Positions 15,528 through 23,644 of a stretch of DNA of 64,000 nucleotides are shown here, piece by piece. Under the pieces are notes generated by a model. The model had not been told where the DNA came from. It saw only the letters and a list, made by a program, of their open reading frames with translations, and did no database searches. Location of the stretch: NCBI RefSeq assembly GCF_000384295.1, contig NZ_KB913037.1, positions 1,159,975-1,223,974 of the forward strand, given 5' to 3'. Origin of the DNA: Amycolatopsis balhimycina FH 1894 (lineage in GTDB: Bacteria; Actinomycetota; Actinomycetes; Mycobacteriales; Pseudonocardiaceae). A program made the translations under genes and the position numbers. Positions within the stretch are counted from its first letter, which is position 1. Each line of letters opens with the position of its first letter.

Positions 15528-18433
15528 CGGTCTTCTCCCCTCGTGGCGGCGAGCTGCGCCCGCAGCTCCTCCGGTGACAGTGCGCGGATTTCCGCCAGCA
15601 GCTCCGCCATCGGGTCGGTGGCCAGGAGCTGTTCGACGGCGGCGGCGAGCCCGGCGATCGTCGGCGCGTCGAACACCGCGCCGGCCGGGAGGTCGACGCC
15701 GAGGGCTTCGCGGATCCGGGCGACCACCTTCGTGCCGAGCAGCGAATGTCCGCCGAGGACGAAGAAGTCGTCGTCGACCCCGATGTCCGGAAGGCCGAGC
15801 AGCTCGGCCCAGATTTCGCTGACAACCGCCAGCGGCGTCCGGTCCCGTTCCGCGGGCACGGTTTCCGGCGCGGGTTCCGGAGTCGCCGCCGGCCCCACCC
15901 AGTGGCGTTCGCGCTGGAACGGGTAAGTGGGAAGGGGCACATGCCGCCCGGCGCGCGGCCATTCCACGGCGACCCCGGCCAGCCAGAGCCGTCCCAGCGC
16001 GCCCGCCATCGCGACGCGCTCGCTCTCGCTCGACTTCGGCCCGCCCAGTGAGGCCGTGGCCCGGGCCGGCGCGCCGGGGCGCTGGCCGACCAACGTGGTC
16101 AACGTCGTGCCCGGCCCGACCTCCAGCAGCGCGTGCGGCCGCGCGAGCAGGCGGCTCGCGCAGTCGTCGAACCGGACGGGCGCGCGCAGCTGCCGGGCCC
16201 AGTAGCCCGGATCACGGGCGTCGCCGTCGGTGAGCCAGTCGCCGGTCACGTTCGACAGCACCGGGATCTGCGGGGCCCGCAGCAGGAACCCGGCGACGAA
16301 CCCGGCGAACTCCGCGACGACCGGGTCCATCATCGCCGAGTGGAACGCGTGGGAGGTGTGCAGCTCCCGGCACTTCACGCCGTCGCCGCGCAAGCGTCCG
16401 GCGTACGCGGCGACCGCGTCCCGTTCCCCCGCTACCACGGACAGCCGCGGTGCGTTGGCGGCGGCGAGCTCGACGCCCGGCGGGAGCACCAGCTCGTCCG
16501 CGGGCAAGGACACGGAGAGCATCGCGCCGACCGGCATCGCCTGCATCAGCCGGCCGCGGGTGGCGACGATCGCCAGCGCGTCTTCGAGGTCGAACACTCC
16601 GGCCAGGCACGCGGCGACGTACTCGCCGATGCTGTGCCCGGCCATGGCGGCGGGCTGGATCCCCTTGCTCTGCCACAGTTTCGCGAGGGCGTACTCGACG
16701 GTGAACAACGCGGGCTGGGTGATCCGGGTCTGCCCGAGCTGCTCGCCCCGCAGCGCTTCCGCGAGGTCGAAGCCCAGGAGGCCGGCGCAGGTGTCGTAGT
16801 GCTCGCGGAACACCGGTTCGGTCCGGTGGAGCTCGGCGCCCATCCCCGTGTACTGCGCGCCCTGGCCGGGGAAGAGGAACGCCACCGAGCCGTCGGTCAG
16901 GTCGCCCGAGGCCGTGTCGGCGTCCGGTCCGCCACCCAGACGGCGGACCGCCTCGTCCCGGTCACGGGCCACCAGCGCGAGCCGGTGCTCGAAGCGGCGG
17001 CGGGTCGTCTGGAGCGTGTACGCGACGTCCGCCATCGGGACGTCCTCGCCGCGGAGGTGCTCGCGCAGGTCCTTCCGCGCCTGTTCGAGCGCGGCCGGCG
17101 TGCGCGCCGAAAGGACCAGGACGTGTTCGCCGCCGGTCTCCGTGCGGGCGGTTTCGGGGGCCTGCTCGATCACGACGTGCGCGTTGGTCCCGCCGATGCC
17201 GAACGAGCTCACCGCCGCCCGCCTCGGCCCGGCCACCGGCCACGGCTCGGCCTCGGTGTTGACGAAGAACGGGCTGTCCGCCAGCTCCGGCTGGGGTGTC
17301 GTGCAGTAGGGGCTGGGCGGCACGACGCCGTGCCGCACGGCGAGACACGCCTTGATCAGCCCGGTGACCCCGGCGGCGACGTCCAGGTGCCCGGTCACCG
17401 CCTTGACCGAGCCCAGCGCGTGGCGTCCCGCGGTGCCGAACGCCTGGGTGAGCGCGGCCAGCTCGATGCGGTCGCCGAGCGCGGTGCCGGTGCCGTGCGC
17501 CTCGACGTACCCGATAGTGGCCGGGTCGACGTCCGCGGCCTGGTGTGCGGTCCGGATGACCGCGAGCTGCCCGGCCACGCCCGGCGCGGTGTAGCCGACC
17601 TTGGCCCGGCCGTCGTTGTTGACGGCCGAACCCTTGACCACGGCGTGGACCGTGTCGCCGTCGCGCACCGCGTCGGCGAGGCGCCGCAGCACGACGACCC
17701 CGGCGCCGTTGCCGCCGACCGTGCCGGTCGCGGCCGCGTCGAACGGACGGCAGACGCCGTCCCGGGCCATGATCCCGCCCGGCTCGTACCGGTAACCCGA
17801 ACGCATCGGCACCCGGACGTGCGCCGCCCCGGCCAGCGCGACGTCGCATTCCCCGGCAAGCAGGGCCTGCCCGGCCACGTGCACGGCGACCAGCGACGAC
17901 GAGCACGCCGTCTGCACCGCGACCGCGGGACCCTGCAGGCCGAGGTGGTACGCGACGCGGGTGGCGACGGCGTCCTTGTCGTTGCCCAGCGACAGTTCGT
18001 ACTCCGACCCGGCGGCATCGCCGGCGGCCAGGAGGTTCTTCAGCAGGTACGTGCTCATGCCGGTGGCCGCGTAGACGCCGACCAGCTCCTCGTCGGCCCG
18101 CGTGAGGTGGCCGGACGACTCCAGCGCCTGCCACGCACACTCGAGGAAGAGCCGCTGCTGCGGGTCGATCAACCGCGCGTCCCGCGGCGAGTAGCCGAAG
18201 AACGCCGCATCGAACCCTTCGACGTCGTCGAGCACCCCGAACGCCGGCACGTAGTCCGGGTGCCGGTACTCGTGCTCCGGCACCCCGGCCTCGGCCAGCT
18301 CGGCGGGGGTGAACCGGGAGACCACCGGGACCCCGGCCAGGACGTGCCGCCAGAACGCGCCGACGTCGGCCGCGCCGGGGAACCTCCCGGCCAGCCCCAC
18401 GATCGCGAGATCCAGTTCCGCTTCGTCGTTCAT
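15524..18433 (-). CDS. Type I PKS module KS-AT-carrier
   Basis: The 969-aa product is a single extension module. The ketosynthase (about 5-425) has Cys177 in QTACSSSL, His313 in EAHGTGT and His349 in GHLDVAAG, so it is catalytically complete. The acyltransferase (about 515-800) has FPGQGAQ, the nucleophile Ser601 in GHSIGEY and HAFHS (695-699), which points to malonyl-CoA rather than methylmalonyl-CoA. The carrier domain (870-935) has FFVLGGHSLLG, a PCP-like rather than ACP-like signature. There is no KR, DH, ER or TE, so a beta-keto unit is left unreduced. Four-base overlaps (ATGA) on both sides couple it to the C-A-PCP gene and to mbtH-like. It would extend an aminoacyl chain by one malonate. 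Confidence 0.93.
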   Translation of the reverse strand: MNDEAELDLAIVGLAGRFPGAADVGAFWRHVLAGVPVVSRFTPAELAEAGVPEHEYRHPDYVPAFGVLDDVEGFDAAFFGYSPRDARLIDPQQRLFLECAWQALESSGHLTRADEELVGVYAATGMSTYLLKNLLAAGDAAGSEYELSLGNDKDAVATRVAYHLGLQGPAVAVQTACSSSLVAVHVAGQALLAGECDVALAGAAHVRVPMRSGYRYEPGGIMARDGVCRPFDAAATGTVGGNGAGVVVLRRLADAVRDGDTVHAVVKGSAVNNDGRAKVGYTAPGVAGQLAVIRTAHQAADVDPATIGYVEAHGTGTALGDRIELAALTQAFGTAGRHALGSVKAVTGHLDVAAGVTGLIKACLAVRHGVVPPSPYCTTPQPELADSPFFVNTEAEPWPVAGPRRAAVSSFGIGGTNAHVVIEQAPETARTETGGEHVLVLSARTPAALEQARKDLREHLRGEDVPMADVAYTLQTTRRRFEHRLALVARDRDEAVRRLGGGPDADTASGDLTDGSVAFLFPGQGAQYTGMGAELHRTEPVFREHYDTCAGLLGFDLAEALRGEQLGQTRITQPALFTVEYALAKLWQSKGIQPAAMAGHSIGEYVAACLAGVFDLEDALAIVATRGRLMQAMPVGAMLSVSLPADELVLPPGVELAAANAPRLSVVAGERDAVAAYAGRLRGDGVKCRELHTSHAFHSAMMDPVVAEFAGFVAGFLLRAPQIPVLSNVTGDWLTDGDARDPGYWARQLRAPVRFDDCASRLLARPHALLEVGPGTTLTTLVGQRPGAPARATASLGGPKSSESERVAMAGALGRLWLAGVAVEWPRAGRHVPLPTYPFQRERHWVGPAATPEPAPETVPAERDRTPLAVVSEIWAELLGLPDIGVDDDFFVLGGHSLLGTKVVARIREALGVDLPAGAVFDAPTIAGLAAAVEQLLATDPMAELLAEIRALSPEELRAQLAATRGEDR

Positions 18434-21400
18434 CGTTTCCCCCGCTCCCCGCGCACCCGGCGGGTACGCGTCGCCAACGCTCGCCGGCCGCTGCCGTCGC
18501 TCTCCGGACGGCGCGCTCCGGGTTCGCCGTCCGCGAGGAAGCGAGCCAGCTGCGCCACCGTGGGGTACCGGAACAGCTCCACCGCGGCCACGCGGACACC
18601 CAGCACGGCTTGCAGTCCTTCGTGGACTTTCACCAGCAGCATCGAATTGCCGCCGAGGTCGAAGAAGTTGTCGTCCACGCCGACCTCGTCCAGCCCGAGC
18701 ACCGCGCGCCACACCGTGGCGACGGCCTCCTCCGCCGCCCCCCGCGGCGAGCGGAACGCCGTGCCGAGCCGGGGCCGGCTCGCGCCCGGTGCCGGGAGCG
18801 CCCGGTGGTCGAGCTTGCCGTTCGGGGTCACCGGCAGCTCCGGGATCCGGACGAACGCGGTCGGCACCAGGTAGTCGGGTAGCTCCCGCGAAAGCTCGTC
18901 CCGCAGCTCGTCGGCGCCCAGCGGGGTGCCGGACACGACGTACCCGACCAGCCGCTTGTCACCGGGGACGTCCTCGCGGACGACCACCGCGCAGCGGTCG
19001 ACCCCGGCGCAGTCCCGCAAGCGCGCCTCGACCTCGCCGGGCTCGACCCGGTGGCCGCGGATCTTCACCTGGGCATCGGCCCGGCCGAGGATGTCCAGCG
19101 AGCCGTCCGGGCGCCACTTCGCGAGATCGCCGGTGCGGTACATCCGGGTGCCGTCACCGGCGAACGGATCGGGCACGAACGCCGCCGCGGTCTGGGCGGG
19201 CCGGCCCAGGTAGCCGCGGCCCACGCAGGCCCCGCCGATGCAGATCTCGCCGGTCACCCCGGCCGGCACCGGGTGGAGGTCCTCGTCGACGACGTGGATC
19301 CGCGCCCCGGTCATCGGCGCTCCGATGGGGACGGCCGGGCCGCCCGGGTAGCGGCCGCCGGTGACCATCACGGAGGTCTCCGTGGGGCCGTAGGTGTTGA
19401 AGAACTCGCGGCCGCGTGACCAGGCCGCGGCGACGTCCGCCGGGCACACCTCGCCGCCGACGGTGAGCACCCGCAGGTCCGGCAGGCCGGCGGGGTCCAT
19501 GGCCTGCAGCGCCACCGGCGGGACGTCCAGCATGGTGATCCGGCGCTCGCGCAGGGTCCGGACGAGGTCGGGGCCGGGTGTGCGGTCGTGCCGCGCCGCG
19601 AGGTGCAGCTCGGCGCCGGTGCACAGCGCGGTCACGATGTCCGAGACGACCGCGTCGAAGCCTGCCGAATGGAACTGCAGGACCCGGTCGTCCGGGCCGA
19701 TCGCCAGCAGGTCGCGGATCGCGCCCACCAGGTTCGTCAGCCCGCGGTGGGTGCAGACGACGCCCTTGGGGCGGCCGGTCGAACCCGAGGTGTAGATCAG
19801 GTACGCCGCCGCGTCCGGCGGGATCTCCGCCCGGTGCGGCGGACCCGGCACGGCGCCCACCTCGTCCAGCAGCACGGCATCGGTGCCCGGGGGTAGCAGC
19901 GGTGCGGTCGTCTCGTCCGCCAGCACGACGTGCGCCCCTGAATCCGCCACCAGGTAGCGGATCCGGTCGGCGGGCAGCTGGGCGTTCAGCGGGACGTACA
20001 TGCCGCCGGCGGCGAGCACGCCCAGGAAGGCGGCCACCGCGTCCGGACACGGCGGGAGGCAGACACCCACCGGCGTCTCGGCGGTGACCCCGTGCCGCCG
20101 CAGCAGCGCCGCGATCCGGTTCGCCCGGGCGGTGAGCTCGCCGTAGGTGAGCCGGCTGTCCCCGGCCACGACGGCGATCCGCTCGGCCGCGACACCGGCG
20201 ACCAGCTCGTCCGCCCGGGGCCCCTCGACCGGCGGTTTCGTCGTGCTCCAGCCGTCGATCTCGCGCCGTTCCGGGGCCGACAGCAACGGGAGTTCGCCCA
20301 CGCGCCGATCGGGGCCGGCGAGGGCGGCGGTGAGCAACGTCCGGACGTGTCCGGCGATCCGCTCCGCCGTGCCCCGGTCGAACAGCGAGGTGCGGTACTC
20401 GAGGCGGCCGTCGATGCCGCCGGGCCGCGGGGTGAGCAGCAGCGTGAGGTCGTAGGTCGCCGTGCCGGTGGCCCGCTCGGCGGTCCGGACGGCGACCCCG
20501 GGCAGCCGCAGCCGGTCCGCCCAGGCCTCTTCCACCGCGAACATGACCTGAGCCAGCGGCATCCGGGACGGGTCGCGCTCCGGCCGCAGGTCGTCGACGA
20601 GGGTGTCGAACGGCAGGTCCTGGTGCGTGAGCGCGTCCAGCGTCGTGTCCCGCACGCGGCCCGCGAGCTCACGGAACGTGTCTGCGGTGTCCACCGTCGC
20701 CCGGAGCGCCAGTGTGTTGACGAACAGGCCGACGGCGTCCTCGGTGGACAGTTCGGTCCGGCCGGAGACCGGGGTCGCGACCACGAAGTCGCGCTCCCGC
20801 CCGTAGCGGCGCAGCACGGCTTCCCAGGCGGCGAGCAGCACCATGAACGGCGTGCCGCCGAGCTCCACCGCCAGTGCCGCCACGCCCTCGGCGAGCTCGG
20901 CGGGCCAGCTGAAGGCGACCTCTTCGCCGTCCTCGTCGAGCACCGCCGGCCGGGGCCGATCCGCCGGCAGCTCCACTGTGGAGGGTGCGTCCCGGAGGTG
21001 GTCCCGCCAGAACGGCAGCAGCTCCTCCCGCGGCTTCGAGAAGGCCACGTCGACGTGCCGTGGTGCTTGCGCGGTGGCGCTTCCTCCCGCGGCGAAGCGG
21101 GAAAGGTCGTCGAAGATCAGGCCCATGCTCCAGCCGTCGCACACGATGTGGTGCAGTTCGAGGTGGAGCACCCAGCTGTGCCAGCCGGCCAGGCTCAGCG
21201 TCGCCCGCACCGGGGGCGCGTGCTCCAGGTCGAAGGGCCGGTCCCCGGGGTGGGAAGCCACGCGGAGGCGGGATTCGGCGGCGGGTTCGGCCAGCACCAG
21301 CTGCCAGGGTTCGCCGTCGATGTCGGCGAACACCGTCCGCAGCGCCTGGTGGCGGGCCAGTACCCGGTCGAACGCGGCGGTCAGCGCCGGGACGTCCAGG

Positions 21401-21597
21401 TCGCCGTCGAGGTCGATGCGGAAGCTGACGTGGTCCCGCCTGCTGCCCGGGCGCAGCTTCTCGTGCAGCCACATCCGGCGCTGGGCGGCGGTCAGCGGGT
21501 GGAGGTCGTACCGTTCGTGGTCCTGGCGGAGAGCCCGCAGGAACGCCGCGCGGCGTTCGGGGGTGAGCGCGCGGAGGCGCCCCAGCAGTTCGGTCAT
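18430..21597 (-). CDS. NRPS module C-A-PCP
   Basis: The 1055-aa product has a condensation domain (about 30-450, HHIVCDGWS near 149-157), an adenylation domain (450-945; YTSGSTGRPKG, NTYGPTET, YRTGDLAKW, GRADAQVKIRGHRVEPGE, PNGKLDHRALP) and a PCP (about 965-1035, FFDLGGNSML). Reading the ten specificity positions by hand against GrsA gives D-A-S-D-T-G-T-V-M-K, which I cannot match to a known substrate. The C-terminal tail is strongly basic (RTRRVRGERGKR), possibly a docking element. It lies 64 bp after the A-PCP gene and overlaps the PKS gene by ATGA. Probably adds the second residue of the chain. Confidence 0.93.
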   Translation of the reverse strand: MTELLGRLRALTPERRAAFLRALRQDHERYDLHPLTAAQRRMWLHEKLRPGSRRDHVSFRIDLDGDLDVPALTAAFDRVLARHQALRTVFADIDGEPWQLVLAEPAAESRLRVASHPGDRPFDLEHAPPVRATLSLAGWHSWVLHLELHHIVCDGWSMGLIFDDLSRFAAGGSATAQAPRHVDVAFSKPREELLPFWRDHLRDAPSTVELPADRPRPAVLDEDGEEVAFSWPAELAEGVAALAVELGGTPFMVLLAAWEAVLRRYGRERDFVVATPVSGRTELSTEDAVGLFVNTLALRATVDTADTFRELAGRVRDTTLDALTHQDLPFDTLVDDLRPERDPSRMPLAQVMFAVEEAWADRLRLPGVAVRTAERATGTATYDLTLLLTPRPGGIDGRLEYRTSLFDRGTAERIAGHVRTLLTAALAGPDRRVGELPLLSAPERREIDGWSTTKPPVEGPRADELVAGVAAERIAVVAGDSRLTYGELTARANRIAALLRRHGVTAETPVGVCLPPCPDAVAAFLGVLAAGGMYVPLNAQLPADRIRYLVADSGAHVVLADETTAPLLPPGTDAVLLDEVGAVPGPPHRAEIPPDAAAYLIYTSGSTGRPKGVVCTHRGLTNLVGAIRDLLAIGPDDRVLQFHSAGFDAVVSDIVTALCTGAELHLAARHDRTPGPDLVRTLRERRITMLDVPPVALQAMDPAGLPDLRVLTVGGEVCPADVAAAWSRGREFFNTYGPTETSVMVTGGRYPGGPAVPIGAPMTGARIHVVDEDLHPVPAGVTGEICIGGACVGRGYLGRPAQTAAAFVPDPFAGDGTRMYRTGDLAKWRPDGSLDILGRADAQVKIRGHRVEPGEVEARLRDCAGVDRCAVVVREDVPGDKRLVGYVVSGTPLGADELRDELSRELPDYLVPTAFVRIPELPVTPNGKLDHRALPAPGASRPRLGTAFRSPRGAAEEAVATVWRAVLGLDEVGVDDNFFDLGGNSMLLVKVHEGLQAVLGVRVAAVELFRYPTVAQLARFLADGEPGARRPESDGSGRRALATRTRRVRGERGKR

Positions 21598-21608
21598 CGG
21601 AAGAAGCC

Positions 21609-21674
21609 CCTCAGCTTTTGAATCAGCTCAGTTTGAACGCAGCTCAGCCGTCGAATGCAGCTCAGTCTTCGAAT
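21609..21674 (-). repeat. Imperfect ~18-bp tandem repeat over the A-PCP stop codon
   Basis: Read on the minus strand, a unit like TTCGAAGACTGAGCTGCA recurs as TTCGACGGCTGAGCTGCG, then as a shorter TTCAAACTGAGCTGA and a worn TTCAAAAGCTGAGG. Each copy contains a TGA. The first copy supplies the end (Phe-Glu-Asp-stop) of the A-PCP protein. The repeat fills most of the gap to the next gene. Its look is that of a slippage duplication of the 3' end of the gene. Confidence 0.6.
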
Positions 21675-23536
21675 CCGGCCAGCAGCTCGGCCGGGTCCAG
21701 CTTCACCGCCGCCGGTGCGGCCGTGGTGTCCGCGAGGTGCTCGGCGGTCGCCGTCAGCTCGGCGACGGCGGCCGCCTGCGCGCGCGGTGTCGGATGGTCG
21801 AACACCAGGCGCAGCGGAACGTCCACACCGGACAGTGCGGACAGCCGGGAGCGCACGCGGGCGGCGGCGAGCGAATGCCCGCCCAGGTCGGGGAAATGCA
21901 CCTCCCCCGCGGGCACGGTGACCCCGAGGACGTCCTGCCAGATCTGCCGCACCGCGCGCTCGGCCCGGTTCCCGGCCGTGACCGGCGCCGCGCCCGCGGC
22001 TTCCGGAGCCGGCAACGCCGCGGTGTCGACCTTGCCGTTGGGCGTGAGCGGCAGGTGGTCCACCGGCACGAAGACCGCGGGCACCAGGTATCCGGGCACC
22101 CGCTCGCCGAGGTGACGGCGAAGAGCGTTCACGCCGAGGCCGTCGTCGAGCACGACGTGGGCGATCAGGCAGGCATCGTCACCGGCGTCGCGGCCGGTGG
22201 TCACGACGACGTCGGAGAGGCCGGGAAAGCCCCGCAGCACCGCCTCGACCTCGGCCGGCTCGACCCGGTGCCCGCGGACCTTGACCTGCCGGTCCGCGCG
22301 GCCGAGAAACTCCAGCTCACCGTTCGCCCGACGCTGCACGAGGTCACCCGTCCTGTACATGCGCGCCCCGGAAGCCGTGGCGAACGGATCCGGCAGGAAC
22401 CGTTCCGCCGTCGCCCATGGCCGTCCGAGGTAGCCGCGGGCGACGCCGTCGCCGCCGAGGTACAGCTCGCCCGGCGTCTCCGGCGGCACGGGCGTCAGCT
22501 CGTCGTCGAGCACATAGGCGCTGCTGTTGGCCGTGGCCCGGCCGATCGGCACGACGTCGGCGCCGTCGAGGTCGTGGCAGCGGAACGCGGTGGCGTAGGT
22601 GGTGATTTCGGTCGGCCCGTAGAGGTTCACGAGCTCGGTGTCCGGGCACGCCCGCCGGACGGCCCGCACGGTACGCAGGTCCGCTTGCTCGCCACCGAAC
22701 GAAAGGTGCCGCACAGAACGGAAAATCCCGGGCGCGTCGAGCGCGTGCTGCCGGAGCAGCGCCGTCGGCAGGAACACCACGTCCGCTTCGGACTCGAGCA
22801 GGTCTTGCCGGAACCGGTCGGGCACGAGCACGTCGCCGGGCTCGAGCCCGGCCAGCCGGGCGCCGTTGAGCAGCGCACCCCAGGTCTCGAGCGTGGCAGC
22901 GTCGAACGAGATGTTCGCCGCCTGCACCGCGGTGTCGCCCGGGCCCAGCGCTATCGAGTCCCCGCTGCGCACCAGCCGGACGATGTTGCGGTGCCCGACC
23001 GCGACGCCCTTGGGCGTCCCGGTCGAGCCCGAGGTGTACATCACGTACGCCAGCGACTCCGGGAAGACCCTTGCGGCCAACCGGGTTTCCGGCTCGCGGC
23101 CGGTGGCCGGGGTATCCAGGAAGACCTGCTCCCCCGCCAGTTCGATGTCGGTCTCCCCGCCGCGCAGCACGACTTCGACACCCGCGTCCCGGCACATGTA
23201 CCGCAACCGGTCCGCCGGGTACGCCGGGTCGAGCGGCACGTAGGCGCCGCCCGCCTTCAGCGTCGCGAGTGCGCCGACGACCCAGTTCCCGTCCCGGACG
23301 CAGAGACCGACCCGGTCCTCCGCGCCGATCCCCATGCGGCGCAGACGATGCGCCAGGCGGTTGGCCAGGCGGTCCAGTTCCCCGTAGGACACCACCAAAC
23401 CCCGGTAACGCAGGGCCGGCGCGTCCGGCGTGCGATCGGCCCAGTCCTCGAAGAGCCCGTGCACGGTCCGTTCGCGTGGATACGGTGTCACGCTCACCGC
23501 CCGATCCCCCAAAATGTCCGCAAAGGACGATCCCAC
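21662..23536 (-). CDS. NRPS loading-type A-PCP didomain protein
   Basis: The 624-aa product has an adenylation domain (about 20-510; YTSGSTGTPKG, NLYGPTEITTY, YRTGDLVQR, GRADRQVKVRGHRVEP, PNGKVDTAALP) and a PCP (about 530-595, FPDLGGHSLAAAR), with no condensation domain, so it should start the chain or load a carrier in trans. Hand-read specificity positions are D-A-L-F-S-G-L-T-Y-K; I do not assign a substrate. GTG start at 23536 with GGGGAGG upstream. It is the first structural gene after the regulator (108-bp gap). The C-terminus EDstop lies in a tandem repeat. It probably starts the chain. Confidence 0.93.
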   Translation of the reverse strand: MGSSFADILGDRAVSVTPYPRERTVHGLFEDWADRTPDAPALRYRGLVVSYGELDRLANRLAHRLRRMGIGAEDRVGLCVRDGNWVVGALATLKAGGAYVPLDPAYPADRLRYMCRDAGVEVVLRGGETDIELAGEQVFLDTPATGREPETRLAARVFPESLAYVMYTSGSTGTPKGVAVGHRNIVRLVRSGDSIALGPGDTAVQAANISFDAATLETWGALLNGARLAGLEPGDVLVPDRFRQDLLESEADVVFLPTALLRQHALDAPGIFRSVRHLSFGGEQADLRTVRAVRRACPDTELVNLYGPTEITTYATAFRCHDLDGADVVPIGRATANSSAYVLDDELTPVPPETPGELYLGGDGVARGYLGRPWATAERFLPDPFATASGARMYRTGDLVQRRANGELEFLGRADRQVKVRGHRVEPAEVEAVLRGFPGLSDVVVTTGRDAGDDACLIAHVVLDDGLGVNALRRHLGERVPGYLVPAVFVPVDHLPLTPNGKVDTAALPAPEAAGAAPVTAGNRAERAVRQIWQDVLGVTVPAGEVHFPDLGGHSLAAARVRSRLSALSGVDVPLRLVFDHPTPRAQAAAVAELTATAEHLADTTAAPAAVKLDPAELLAGFED

Positions 23537-23644
23537 CGCAGTACCTCCCCGCCGCTGCCGATCTGTTCCCAGTCTCCACAACGGGTCTGTCGGTTGCCTT
23601 CAGGTCGCCCTCGGGGCGGCTTGCGGTTTCCTTTGCCCCGCAGG

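Noticed and set aside
23537..23644. SARP-binding direct repeats upstream of the A-PCP gene
   Set aside because: AACCG(C/A) occurs twice 33 bp apart, but the spacing and sequence are too weak to claim a SARP site.
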